NCBI GenBank assembly: GCA_025449115.1
Contig: JAHLKC010000270.1
Coordinates: 1 to 25,175 of the forward strand
Length of the DNA: 25,175 nt
Source of the DNA: Chytridium lagenaria
Taxonomy: Eukaryota > Chytridiomycota > Chytridiomycetes > Chytridiales > Chytridiaceae
Direction of reading: 5' to 3'
Below, piece by piece: positions 1 through 9,306 of this stretch. The position numbers and the translations under genes are program-made. Each line of letters starts with the position of its first letter. Position 1 is the first letter of the stretch. The notes under the pieces were generated by a model, which made no database searches, was not told the DNA's origin, and was given only the letters and a program-made list of their open reading frames with translations.

Positions 1-298
1 TCTAAACTTTGTCCACAATATCATGCGTATAAACAACATAATGAACGCATACTGTATTATACAGTTTCTTCCGCTTATCGCATTTACACCATCAAATCAA
101 CGGAGAAAAAGGAGTCTGTGATAAGTAAAAAAGTACCTTCCCGCCTCATATTCAGTTTTTACTCAAAAAAGAAAACAAAAGGCAAATACAAGACATAAAA
201 AACGTTAGAAATACCGTATACCGTAATGAACATACTGGATATTTGATGTAAAAAGACTTTTGTTCAGACTCTGTGGGCGAGTTCATGGTATACTGTCC
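1..298. other. AT-rich intergenic flank, nothing recognised
   Basis: AT-rich sequence with no ORF of note on either strand, no tRNA-like fold and no clear repeat. It may be the downstream flank of the small minus-strand ORF that ends at 299. Confidence 0.5.
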
Positions 299-721
299 TT
301 ACACATTTTTGTTTTTCATCATGTCGAACCTTCTGTTGGACTTTTCATTCAACGTCGCCTTGGCAGGACAAAGAAGAAATGCGTACGGTTTGGTGAGAAA
401 GCCCTCATTGTTATTATAAACTGGTGATTTAACAAAGCAGAAAGTAGAACCTTGAGGCTGCATTTTTAAACCGTTCGAGATGTCAACTTTGACTGGTGCA
501 GACGAGTGGAAGAGATATGTCAAAGAATACCCACATGGATGAATCAAGGCGCATCCAGTGCTAAAAGGGGCTTTGGAACCAGCCAAAGTCGCCATGGAAG
601 AAGCGGCTTTGGTGGTACAATGTGTACATTGAGGGCTTAACATGTTTGGAAACATACCGTGCCGCCGGGGGAAGACAGAAGGAATGGAGGGGATCTCTGG
701 TTTCATCTGAAACGTAAACAA
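299..721 (-). CDS. Uncertain hypothetical ORF (140 aa)
   Basis: Open frame of 140 codons on the minus strand. I do not recognise the protein. It is rich in Pro, Ser and Cys and has no obvious signal peptide or membrane span. A good splice acceptor (TTTCAG) on the minus strand lies just before the fifth codon (ATG AAA CCA GAG), so the real gene could be a terminal exon whose upstream part was not found. The sequence upstream at 722-1054 is pyrimidine-rich repeat and not coding. It could equally be a chance ORF. Confidence 0.25.
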   Translation of the reverse strand: MFTFQMKPEIPSIPSVFPRRHGMFPNMLSPQCTHCTTKAASSMATLAGSKAPFSTGCALIHPCGYSLTYLFHSSAPVKVDISNGLKMQPQGSTFCFVKSPVYNNNEGFLTKPYAFLLCPAKATLNEKSNRRFDMMKNKNV

Positions 722-769
722 AAATAAACAAAACCTGAAACAAATAAATACATCCCTTTCTTCTTTACC

Positions 770-1000
770 TTTACCCCGATTTCTTTAATACCACTATCTC
801 TAATACCTACATTTTTTTACTCTTTTCTTTACCCCACTTCCTTCCACTTTTTCTTTAATACCCTTTACCCCGACTTCTTTAAAACCTTTCCCCATACCAG
901 TACTATCTCTCTACAATTTTTCTCTCTTCTTTACCCCATTTCCTTCCACCTTTTCTTTACCCTTTACCCCAACTTCTTTAAAACCTATCCCCATATTTCC
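770..1000. repeat. Pyrimidine-rich imperfect tandem repeat upstream of SAM copy 1
   Basis: About 2.5 imperfect units built from CTTTACCCC, TTTCTTTAA and CCTTCCAC blocks: a partial unit at 770-827, then units starting near 828 and 930. The + strand is nearly all C and T. The tract runs almost to the start codon at 1055 and ends in a TTTATAAT sequence at 1013-1020. It occupies the promoter and 5' leader position of the first SAM gene. Any regulatory role is inference. Confidence 0.6.
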
Positions 1001-1054
1001 TTCCACACTTCCATTTATAATCTTTCCCCCATCTCCATTTCTCTCACCCTCACC

Positions 1055-2653
1055 ATGTCCACCGGCTACACGTTCATTCCTGGCGTCTTTGGTCTAGCTG
1101 GGGCAGGACGCTTCAGAGACCCCGAATGCGAAGGCTACATTGACCACGGTGCCTGTGTAGCTCCCACCCCGTCCAAAGCGACCGCCATGTGTGATCGCAT
1201 ACCGGAATGCATCGGGTTCATCTGCATGAACAGTCAGGTGCATCCTGATACGAGGTGTTTCTTGTCGGCGAATCCGGTCGTCGTCAATGAGTCGGGGAAG
1301 ACGAGGGGGCAGTTTGATCAGAATGGGTTTTATAAAGGTGCGGCTTTTGGTTTGTTTTCATGGGGTTTTTCTGATGTGTTTTTTTTTTTTTAGATGGGGC
1401 GAGTGGGGTTATTAAGGGTGTTGTGACGACTGTTAGAGCCGTGCCTCCCGCTCCGACCAACACACCGACAGAAGATCCTACACCTAACGATCCAGTTCCT
1501 AGCGATCCCCTCCCCACCGAACCAGCAGAGACAACCACCACCACCACCACCACAACAACAACAGCCACCACAACAACCACCACGTCCATCCTCTCCCAAA
1601 TCAAGATGACCACCATCCCCCCCATGACCACGACTCCATCCGACATCTACTCCAACCCCCAAATCGGTGACACCCCGACGCCAACACCCGCCGCCGCAAG
1701 CTCATCCACCAACGTTGCGGTAGGTGTTGGTGTGCCGGTTGCCTTTGTGGGTGTGGTTGGAGCACTTGTTGGGGTTGGATGTGGTTGAAAAAGTCAAAGA
1801 GGAAGGGAGGAGAGAAAATGGGGGTGTTTCAACAGGGAAGTGAAAGTGGGGTATCGCGGGCAGAGGGATTCTCCTTCTGAAAAGATGATGTTGGGGTTGG
1901 CGTATAACTCTACGCCGTATCATCCTCCTACGACGTATAGTCCTCCCACTCAAAGCATGGTACGTTTTTTTGTTTTTCCCGTGATTTGCTTGTGGCTTAT
2001 ATGGCTCCACCAGTTTCCATCCCCCAAGTTTCTTACAACCAAACCATCTCGCACAACACCTACCCCACACAAACCCAACGCCCCTCCAACCACGACACAT
2101 TTCCTCCCCGCGGTCAAAGCCACCTTCACTCCAACGCCATCACCCCGCCACAAACAATCTACACTCAACCCCCGGTCCACGCTAGGCCCGCATCCCCCCA
2201 AATCATCCCAACCAAACGCACCAGCACGTCAAAAGAACCTTCAACCTCCATGTTCTCACATCACGCTACATCCTCCTCCCCACCCGCACAACCGCGGACC
2301 CAACACGCCGTGTATGAGTGGGACAAGAATGCTGTTCGGATGTGGATGAAACAATGTGGTGTTGACGAAAAAGCCATTCTACGTTTATACGGTACGCGTG
2401 GTTTTTTGCATCCTCCCTTCTGACTTTTTTTTGAATAGATGAAGGTATGACCGGTCAAACCCTTCTTCTCCTCACCGACGCGTCTCTTGCGCAAAATTAT
2501 GGAATCATGATCCCGTCCCATCGACAATGTGTTCTTGAGAATGTGGATAGATTGAGACGGGAGATTCAGGATGGACCTGTGCCGCCTGTGAGGAGTCCGG
2601 GGGCTTCTGGGAGTGATGCTGCGCCGCCTCCTTACATCCCTCCTTCGTATTAA
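1055..2653 (+). CDS. SAM-domain receptor-like membrane protein, copy 1
   Basis: Four-exon model. Exon 1 (1055-1337) encodes a six-Cys module (C25, C34, C46, C52, C57, C68) resembling a small PAN/Apple-like fold. Intron 1 is 1338-1393 (GT...TTTAG). Exon 2 encodes a Pro/Thr stalk with a long poly-Thr run, then a span (VAVGVGVPVAFVGVV) followed by a basic stop-transfer sequence (MWLKKSKRK). Exon 3 encodes a Pro-rich tail and the first half of a SAM domain (YEWDKNAVRMWMKQCGVDEK). Intron 3 is 2392-2438. Exon 4 completes the SAM domain (TGQTLLLLTDASL) and ends in APPPYIPPSY, which carries PPxY-type WW ligands. The middle intron donor is GTACGT at 1960, but its acceptor (perhaps 2013) does not keep frame. 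One-base frame breaks are also needed near 1775 and 1830. No cleavable signal peptide is visible, so the extracellular orientation is inferred from the stalk and stop-transfer sequence. Role unknown; a surface receptor or adhesion scaffold is a guess. Confidence 0.65.
1534..1590 (+). repeat. ACC/ACA triplet repeat coding poly-Thr stalk
   Basis: Triplet-rich tract within exon 2 of SAM copy 1 encoding an almost pure Thr run. Its antisense reading creates the Val/Gly-rich false ORFs on the minus strand. Confidence 0.85.
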
Positions 2654-2657
2654 AGCT

Positions 2658-2880
2658 TGTTGAATAGATGAAGGCGGTCAACCCCTTCTTCTCCTCACCG
2701 ACGCGCTCTGGCGCAAAATTATGGAATCATGAACCGTCCCATCGACAATGTGTTCTTGAGAATGTGGATAGATTGAGACGGGAGATTCGGGATGGACCTG
2801 TGCCGCCTGTGAGGAGTCCGGGGGCTTCTGGGAGTGATGCTGCGCCGCCTCCTTACATCCTCCTTCGTATTAAAGGCTTT
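2658..2880 (+). pseudogene. Tandem duplicate of the last exon of SAM copy 1
   Basis: Near-identical copy of 2431-2655. It includes the splice acceptor (TTGAATAG before ATGAAGG), the LLLLTDA coding stretch, the LENVDRLRRE segment and the APPPYI tail codons. Small deletions after ATGAAGG, in GACGCGTCTCTTGCG and in the tail break the SAM frame and remove the IPPSY ending. It could be spliced as an alternative terminal exon, but that would give a truncated SAM domain. It is most simply a local tandem duplication that has started to decay. Confidence 0.8.
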
Positions 2881-3364
2881 GAACACGTTGTTTTGCTTGT
2901 GTTGTTTTTGGGTAATAAATATCTGAATGTGATTTAAATGGTTATAGGGTTTAATGTATCTCAAGAAGACGCATGAACGACGCTGTATGTTTGGATTTGT
3001 GGACTTGGATGAGCTTGGGGAATTGAGATCACTGGCTTGAACTTTGGACGCGCCGACTTTTGTCTTTGTTTTTTTTGTCCAAGAAAAGAAAGAAAATGAA
3101 AGCCCAGGCTTGAACCATATGTCATGTATCAACCAAGCCAACCATAATAAAGTTAAAAACTAAAAAATGAATAGAATTGTCAGGTCTATCGTCTCATGTC
3201 TGCCCCTCACGGATGGCGTGGCATGTCAGGCACAAGTCACAAAGGAGGTCGGTATTTATATAGGGAGGTTTCAGGGCAACTCCCTAGTTTCACCCTCAAA
3301 CTTGATATCCCTCCATCCTCATATTAATATCATATTCATCCCACTTCACCCAACGAAAAAAAAG
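2881..3364. other. Intergenic region between SAM copies 1 and 2
   Basis: No convincing gene. The right part holds the likely promoter and leader of SAM copy 2, including a TATA-like element near 3253 and a pyrimidine-rich leader ending in an A-run before ATG 3365. The left part (2881-3160) is featureless apart from the probable 3' end signals of the duplicated exon. Confidence 0.5.
3253..3262 (+). promoter_or_regulatory. TATA-like element upstream of SAM copy 2
   Basis: TATTTATATA followed by a GGGAGG stretch and a pyrimidine-rich leader, about 105 nt before the ATG at 3365. Called by position and sequence only. Confidence 0.35.
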
Positions 3365-3668
3365 ATGGCCAACATCACTACACCTTTATCGACGGCGTCT
3401 ACCCGCTCCAGGCACCGGTCTCTTCAGGGACCCCGGCTGCGATGGTACTCTGTGTTCTTTGAAGGATTTCACCATGCACCGTCAAGAACAGTGCGGCGGC
3501 CAAAGTGCTTTGTAATCTGAGGATGTCTGCGCAGGGTACCTGTGTTTGAACACGGAGGTGCATAAAGATGATCCGAGGTGTTTTTGATGGCGATCCTTTG
3601 AATAGACGCAGAGTGGGAGGACGAGAGGGGTGTTGGATCAGAATGGGTTTTTAAACGTGAGGCATACC

Positions 3669-3693
3669 TTTTTTTTTTTTTTTTGGGGGGGGG
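3669..3693 (+). repeat. T16G9 homopolymer junction
   Basis: Sixteen T followed by nine G inside intron 1 of SAM copy 2. Such runs are prone to both replication slippage and sequencing error. Confidence 0.9.
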
Positions 3694-3814
3694 TGTGATT
3701 TGGGTGTGGTGTTGAGGTTAATATGGTGTGTTTTTTTTTCCAGCGGGTGCATATGGAATCATCAAGGCCAAGAAACCACATTTGGTCCCATCCCCACCGC
3801 ACGTCCCACGACGA

Positions 3815-3866
3815 CCTCATCATCGTCATCGTCGTCATCATCATCATCCTCATCCAACTCTAGTCT
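3815..3866 (+). repeat. ATC/TCG triplet repeat coding poly-Ser stalk
   Basis: CATCGTCATC-type triplets in SAM copy 2 at the position equivalent to the poly-Thr tract of copy 1; read in the stalk frame it is poly-Ser. Confidence 0.8.
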
Positions 3867-4762
3867 TCCCCCTACAACCCTCGCGATCGCCGTTGCAGTC
3901 CCATTGTTCTCATTCTCCTGATTGCGGGTTACTCATTGGCTGGATGTGGATGAAGAGGATCAAGCCCGGGAGGCGAGTGTGTTGAAGTTGAGAGTGGGTA
4001 TGGTGGTGGTGGTGAGACGGGGGTTCTGGGATGTTGAAGAGTGTAGGGAAGACTGGGGAGATGCAAGTTCAGCAGCAAATGCCTCCATACAAGGACAAGG
4101 ATCGGTGAGTGACTTTTTTTGTTCAGGTCGTGGATGATGTTAATGCGGATGATTATTGTATAGATGAAACCTCATACCAAGACGCTACGTCATCCTCTGC
4201 GTCGACACGCTATTGCACGAAAGAAAGCATGTCAAAACAAACGGTATCGCACCTCTTTTCAACCCGCAAAAGGTGTATGAGGAAAGGAAGCCCTTCCTGT
4301 CGCGTTCACCTGGGACAAGGATGCAGTGACAGACTGGATGCGTGCGCTTGATATTGACGAAAAGGCGTATTACGATTGAACGGTAAGCCTTGGACTTTGT
4401 TTTTTACTTCATAACAAGTTTGGCTGATTGGAATAAATAGATGCCAATTTGACGGGTCCAAAGCTCTTGTTCTTGACGGATGCCACGTTGGAATCGACGT
4501 ATGGCATCTTGAATGAGACCCACCGCAGAAAGATCTTGGAGAATGTGGAGATGTTGAGAGCGGATGTGCAAAAGACGCCTGTTGCACCCCTCGCAGGATG
4601 GTGTGAGGGATGAGCCCGCACCACCGCCCTACCTCCATGCGGCATAATATAATATATAATAACAATAGAGTTCATCACTTTTCCCTCCTCATCTCATTAA
4701 ATAAATAATAAATAATAATAATTATAAATCAAAGGGTTGTATTAAAACATAATACAATGATA

Positions 4763-4796
4763 CAGTGCTGCCACCTAGAGTCGACAACATTGAAAA
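4763..4796 (+). repeat. Left terminal inverted repeat of element A
   Basis: Begins CAGTGCTGCCACCTAGAG and continues through TCGACAACATTG. Copy B has the same end with one extra C (CAGTGCCTGCC), also next to TA. A 6-bp-stem hairpin (TCGGGT...ACCCGA, 4817-4832) lies just inside. The motif CCCGAAATAT (4828-4837) recurs inverted near the right end. Confidence 0.8.
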
Positions 4797-5177
4797 TTTT
4801 TTTATTAAGTAACAAATCGGGTTCTCACCCGAAATATTACATCATGATTGTAAATATTCTCTGTTCAAAGATGCAACTGACTGAGACCTTTCTACGCACA
4901 AAGAATATTTTAAAATGTTGCCTGTAGGCCGAGATATTACAAAATAATTTTATAATTAAATTGTCAGGCCAAAATTATGGCACTTTTTAAAAAATGATGG
5001 CACTGACATGATTAGGGTGTCATTCGAAGCGTATTCGCAAAGCGAAGCGACCGCAAGCATTCCTGTGGTTGGTTCGCATATCAAACTGGTTAGTAAAAGC
5101 GATCGAGATGATGAATAAAAAATTTATTGCTTCCAACTTAATTTGACCCCGTTTGATACATTCGCAATATATACACC

Positions 5178-6383
5178 ATGCCGCGTCGTCTAAGGACGCT
5201 AGATGAGCGAAGGTTTCTCACCGAGCAAGCGCGCCTGTCCAGGCATAGTAAACAAAAGGATGACGATCAATCAGTATCCGAGATGGACTGTAGTGAAAGC
5301 GAATTGGGTTCCGATGGCAGTTGCATGGACTCAGACATTAATGAAGATGCGATTGCGATAAACACGCATGCTATCATCCCCATTCCTAATAAGAGACGAA
5401 GGGATGGGAAGTCCAGAAGGAGTTACTTTCGCCACAAAGCACTCGTGAAGAAAACTCAGAAAAGTAACCGACTCATTACCTCCTATTTCAGCCTGGCAAA
5501 GTCAAGCAAGGATTCAAGACGACTCGACGGCTTTAAGGCTGGATCTGACTTACCTGGGATGAAAGAAGAGCTCCATGAAGCAGTTAGTTTACCTCAGATG
5601 TATGAGGCTGGGGCTCCAAAGGTGGAGAGAGATCTTCAGCATAACTTCGGGCTTGCAGACGATGAACACGTTGGCGAATCATCTCAATTTACAGACCGAT
5701 CGCCAAGTTCATCATGGCAATCTGGCTACTACAATTCAGAGCTGAACGAATTCATACATTCCGCCGTTATGTCTACACTCACCGAAAGGAAATGGTTTGA
5801 TGACGGTGCCATCAACATCCTTCTTGAGTTGGATACTCTAGGCTTCTCTGATCTGGTGTACATCAATTCCACCATGATCCAGAACCCTCCTCTTGCACAC
5901 CACGCTAAACCGTTATCAGAGAGCAATATTACGCGCTGGATGGCACCTGTTAACATGGGAAACAGTCATTGGGTGCTGCTGACAGCTGAACTCACGCTGG
6001 ACTCGGGAGGCTCAAAGATCTGGGGTGCTACAGTGTGGGATTCCCGTCATCGTCAAGGCCCGGTTGCAAGAAACTTTATGAACATCCAACCGTCACTTGT
6101 TGCATGTGTGCGTTTCAAAACGAATCAAACCTACCCCATAGAGATGTTGAGCTATGGAGTTATGGCGAATCAGTTGGATTTTCGATCCTGTGGGGCGTAC
6201 ACAATTGAGGCTGGCCGTCGGTATTTGAAAGGCCACGTATGGGAGCCGTGTGCAGCCGGGGTTTGGGATCAAATTCTTGTTCGAAAAGCACGGCGAGATC
6301 TTCTGGACCTGTATGACATGCACGGCGTAATGGAGGACTCAGATGATGAGGTTGGTCACTCTTTCTGCATGGTTGTTCATTAA
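5178..6383 (+). CDS. Ulp1/SENP-like (C48) cysteine protease of element A
   Basis: Open frame of 401 codons with ATG at 5178. The N-terminal ~190 residues are charged and low-complexity, with a basic KRRRDGKSRR stretch that could be a nuclear signal. The C-terminal ~200 residues match the Ulp1 fold: a KWFDDGAINILLEL segment (like WLND..IN in the family), catalytic His264 in GNSHWVLL, Asp288 in TVWDSR, Gln332 in ANQLDF and Cys338 in RSCGAYTIEAG. The His-Asp-Gln-Cys set is complete. Family members cleave SUMO or related tags; the substrate here is unknown. The ORF ends with TAA at 6381, but a donor (GTTGGT at 6351) and acceptor (6399 or 6411) allow in-frame splicing into the transposase ORF. Protease alone and a protease-transposase fusion are thus both possible. 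Confidence 0.8.
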   Translation: MPRRLRTLDERRFLTEQARLSRHSKQKDDDQSVSEMDCSESELGSDGSCMDSDINEDAIAINTHAIIPIPNKRRRDGKSRRSYFRHKALVKKTQKSNRLITSYFSLAKSSKDSRRLDGFKAGSDLPGMKEELHEAVSLPQMYEAGAPKVERDLQHNFGLADDEHVGESSQFTDRSPSSSWQSGYYNSELNEFIHSAVMSTLTERKWFDDGAINILLELDTLGFSDLVYINSTMIQNPPLAHHAKPLSESNITRWMAPVNMGNSHWVLLTAELTLDSGGSKIWGATVWDSRHRQGPVARNFMNIQPSLVACVRFKTNQTYPIEMLSYGVMANQLDFRSCGAYTIEAGRRYLKGHVWEPCAAGVWDQILVRKARRDLLDLYDMHGVMEDSDDEVGHSFCMVVH

Positions 6384-6411
6384 TATATCGCTAATTTAGA
6401 ATATAATTGAG
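6351..6411 (+). other. Candidate intron fusing protease and transposase ORFs
   Basis: GTTGGT donor directly after GAT GAT GAG and a TTGAG acceptor at 6411, with a CTAAT branch-like site about 17 nt upstream; an alternative TTTAG acceptor is at 6399. Both choices keep frame and replace the protease stop with EAIRVVKYGP..., the open but ATG-less start of the transposase frame. Retention gives the protease alone. Confidence 0.55.
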
Positions 6412-9020
6412 GCTATCCGCGTGGTCAAATATGGACCAAAACTACCGATTCCTACTCCCATCACAAACCTCCCTCATGAGGCCATCTCCGGCGTCACTTA
6501 TGCCGAAAAAGCGTCAATTCCTCCTCCCATCTCAAGCGTCACTTCCGAGGCTCTGATAACAAGAAAAAAACCTGTCGAAAAGTTTCCGAACATCACAGAT
6601 GAGGATGTGCGGGCTGCAAAAGTAAGCTTGGAGGACTTGCAGATGAGGGGAGGAGCCACAAAAGAGCAGCTCTGGAGGTCACGACTCGTTTACGAGTACT
6701 TCAAACTCATGGGCTTATCCTCCTCCAGAAAAAAAGGCCGCCTCACGAGAAAAGTCTCTATGAGGCAAGCATTTAAGTCAGTGGGTGCAAAGGGAGGGGT
6801 TTACCAAGCGCGACAACTTTCGAGATGGGCTCGACATTTCCTCTTATATCGAACTCACCTTCAAAGCCAAAGAGGGCGGCATGCCAAGTTACCAAAAATC
6901 ATCGACATCTTACCTCAACTCCGAGCATCAACATTAGAATTTATAAAAGGGCAAGCTTTCCCAAAACCCAAGCAAGTCCGATGTTTTGTTAATGAACTTG
7001 CTGAGCAGTTGAATCTGCCTCCATCAGCGCGAGTCTCTTACCGTACATCTTATCGCATCCTTAACGAATTTGGATATGGGAAAAAGCACCACAAGAAGGG
7101 GATATTCATGGATGGCCATGAACGAAAGGATGTTGTCTCTTACCGGCAGAATGTCTTCCTCCCCAAGATGTCCGAGATTTTTAGGGTCAGCCCGGATTAC
7201 ACTTCAGCGGATAAAGATAAAGATGACATGGGAGTTGAGATGATTCCTGAGTTGCAAAGTGGAGAGAAGCTGGTTCGCAATATCTTCCAGGATGAAGCCA
7301 TATTCTATAGCAATGATAACGGTACAATGCAATGGTGCAGGAAGGGGGAGCAAACAATAATGCCAAAAACTAAAGGGGAGGGTATCATGGTGTCAGCATT
7401 CCTTTTGGAAAGCCATGGTATTCTGAAGGATGAAGATAATGACGAACCGACAGTATTCATGAAGATTGGGAAGGGAAGGAAGGCTACTTCAACAGCGATA
7501 AATTGTCGGACCAAGTTCTGCAAGCATGCCTAGTCTTTGAAAAGCGGCATCCGAACACGGTGGGACATTTTATTTTCGATCAAAGCACTGTGCATATGGC
7601 ACAAGCGGAAGGATCTTTAAATGTAAAGAATATGAATTTGAAGATGGGGGGAAAGAAAGAGTTTATGAGAACAACCGAATTCATTCATGAGGACGATAAA
7701 GTGGCAGGGATTATGCGAAAACGAGTGCAAGAGATGATGTTTGCCATAGATTTGAAAGATGAAAGCGGTAATCCAGATCCAAGAGCAGGTACTGTACATA
7801 AATTTAAACATCGTTGACTCTTTTTTAGGCAAACTGAAAGGTATCAAGCAAGTGCTAATTGAGCGAGGAAGATTAGCGTTGGGAACCTCTATCGGATTGC
7901 TGTGCTCCAGTGAGTTTATTAATACTCGCATATGTTTATTAATACTCGCATATTCCTAACACTTTTCAGCATGCAAATTGCATCAGAATGGTTCTTTGAG
8001 GAAGAATGATAGTGATTTTGGATGCTGTGCTTTTCGATTAATGGAAAATGAGCAGGACTTTCAAGACGAAAAGCTTCGAATTGTTCATTTGCTGGAGGAT
8101 CGAGGGCACATGGTTTCGTTTTTACCCAAGTTTCATCCGGAGTTGAATCCCATTGAGGTAATCACGCCCTGTAGCCTTCTTTAATTCGTGTAGAATGTGT
8201 GGGGTTATATAAAGCAACAACTTCGGGATACGTGTAACTTTACCACGGCAGGGTTTCAAAGCAAAATACGTGATATTCTCTTCTCCATTCCTTTAACAAC
8301 AATCAGAAAGTGGGTTTTTACGTGACTGTATACTTACTTTTTTAAAGGTTTTTCCGTACTTGCTACCGTGCCATGAGTGTGTATCAGAATGGAGCAAGTG
8401 GCCCATTTGCACTATATGCCATTAAACAGTATTCGTCTCACCGACGGGTTCCGGAGAAAATGCTGACCATGATCAATGGGGAATATAACCAAAAGAAGCG
8501 AGAACAGGACTCTAAAAATGGTACGCAGATGGTGTTTATTATCATGTTTTCTTTAATTCGTAAAGTATCGCGACCTGAAATAAAGGTTGATGCCCTTCGG
8601 GTGCAAAACATGACGCAGCCTGCACCAAGGATTCAGCTCCCCTACACTTTTACTAATTTGAAAAATCGCGTGGAGGTCAGCAGCAGTGACATCGAAGTTG
8701 CTCTTGAGGCTGCAAAATTAAAAGTTGGGGGGTTGACGAAGACAGAGTACTTGCGACGAACAAACACGAAAAGGGCAAATAAGGAGTTGGACAAGGAGAC
8801 CGAAGCTGAAAAAATGGAGAAGGATTATGCAGTTCCATCAGCGGTTAGTTTATTTGTTATGCATCTTTTAAACCCTTTAACGCAGAGAATACGGAAACAA
8901 ACTGAGTGCGGGGTATGTCATGCAAAAGGACATAACGCACGTACATGTAAGGCAAAGAAGCAAACACAGGAGGAAATACAAGGGGAGCACGAGGGGGGCG
9001 CATTAAGAAGGGAGGAGTGA
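6412..9020 (+). CDS. DDE transposase (IS630/Tc1-like) with C-terminal zinc knuckle, element A
   Basis: The frame is open from 6412 without an early ATG, so it probably begins by splicing from the protease ORF. The N-terminus has a helix-turn-helix-like region (SYRTSYRILNEFGYG) followed by the family hallmark MDGHERKDVVSYRQ. The catalytic triad is Asp in IFQDEAIFYS (7291), Asp in HFIFDQST (7578) and Glu in FHPELNPIE (8155). Splicing short introns at 7789-7828, 7910-7969, 8158-8193 and 8310-8347 is needed; 8844-8885 is a further likely 42-nt intron. About 158 residues separate the second Asp from Glu, holding MNLKMGGKKEFMR and GIKQVLIERG, both seen in fungal members of this family. A CCHC knuckle (CGVCHAKGHNARTC) lies near the C-terminus. 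A one-base frame break at about 7466-7485 (KIGKGRK to GYFNSDKL) is shared with copy B. The product would cut and paste the element. Activity is doubtful unless the break is bypassed or is an error. Confidence 0.8.
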
Positions 9021-9306
9021 AATTAGTGCTCGGAGATTCTTCACTTGTTGAATAAATATTAGTTAAATAAACGCTGATTCTTATCTTGTTGCTTACCTTC
9101 TGTTTCAACCGTAGAAGACTCTATAACTTTTCGAAACTTGGGACATGGAAGAAGTCTGACCTCCGCGGACGTGTATTGAACATACTGCAAATAAGAAATA
9201 TGAGAAAAAATAAACAGAGCATACGTACACTGGCTCGTCGCTTAGATGACGAAGTTGAATTCCGGTTCAAGAAAGAAACAACACCAATTCTGTTGTCCCA
9301 CAGCCA

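Larger units (their letters stand above)
3365..4647 (+). pseudogene. SAM-domain receptor-like protein, copy 2 (degraded)
   Basis: Same exon order as copies 1 and 3 but broken. Exon 1 retains YTFIDGVY, LFRDPGCDG, CAGYLCLNTEVH and DQNGF in shifting frames with several stops. Intron 1 (3657-3743) contains a T16G9 homopolymer run. Exon 2 restarts with GAYGIIKAKK and has a poly-Ser stalk (from ATC/TCG triplets), a span (LAIAVAVPIVLILLIAGY) and a basic WMWMKRIKPGR segment, with at least one frame break. The third segment starts after intron 4105-4163 and contains the first half of the SAM domain (FTWDKDAVTDWMRALDIDEK) followed by a stop. After an intron starting at 4382 the second half reads LTGPKLLFLTDATLESTYG and ends, after another shift, in EPAPPPYLHAA. 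The intron splitting the SAM domain falls at the same place and phase as in the other copies. The number of stops, not only indels, argues for genuine pseudogenisation. Confidence 0.75.

Noticed and set aside
1284..1662. Two minus-strand ORFs rich in Val and Gly/Cys
   Set aside because: They are the antisense of the poly-Thr coding triplet repeat in SAM copy 1; composition follows the repeat.
3090..3140. tRNA-like TTCAAGCC T-loop motif on the minus strand
   Set aside because: The flanking sequence does not form a T stem or an acceptor stem.
4306..4678. Minus-strand ORFs opposite SAM copy 2
   Set aside because: They lie antisense to recognisable SAM codons (LFLTDATLESTYG) and have no protein features of their own.
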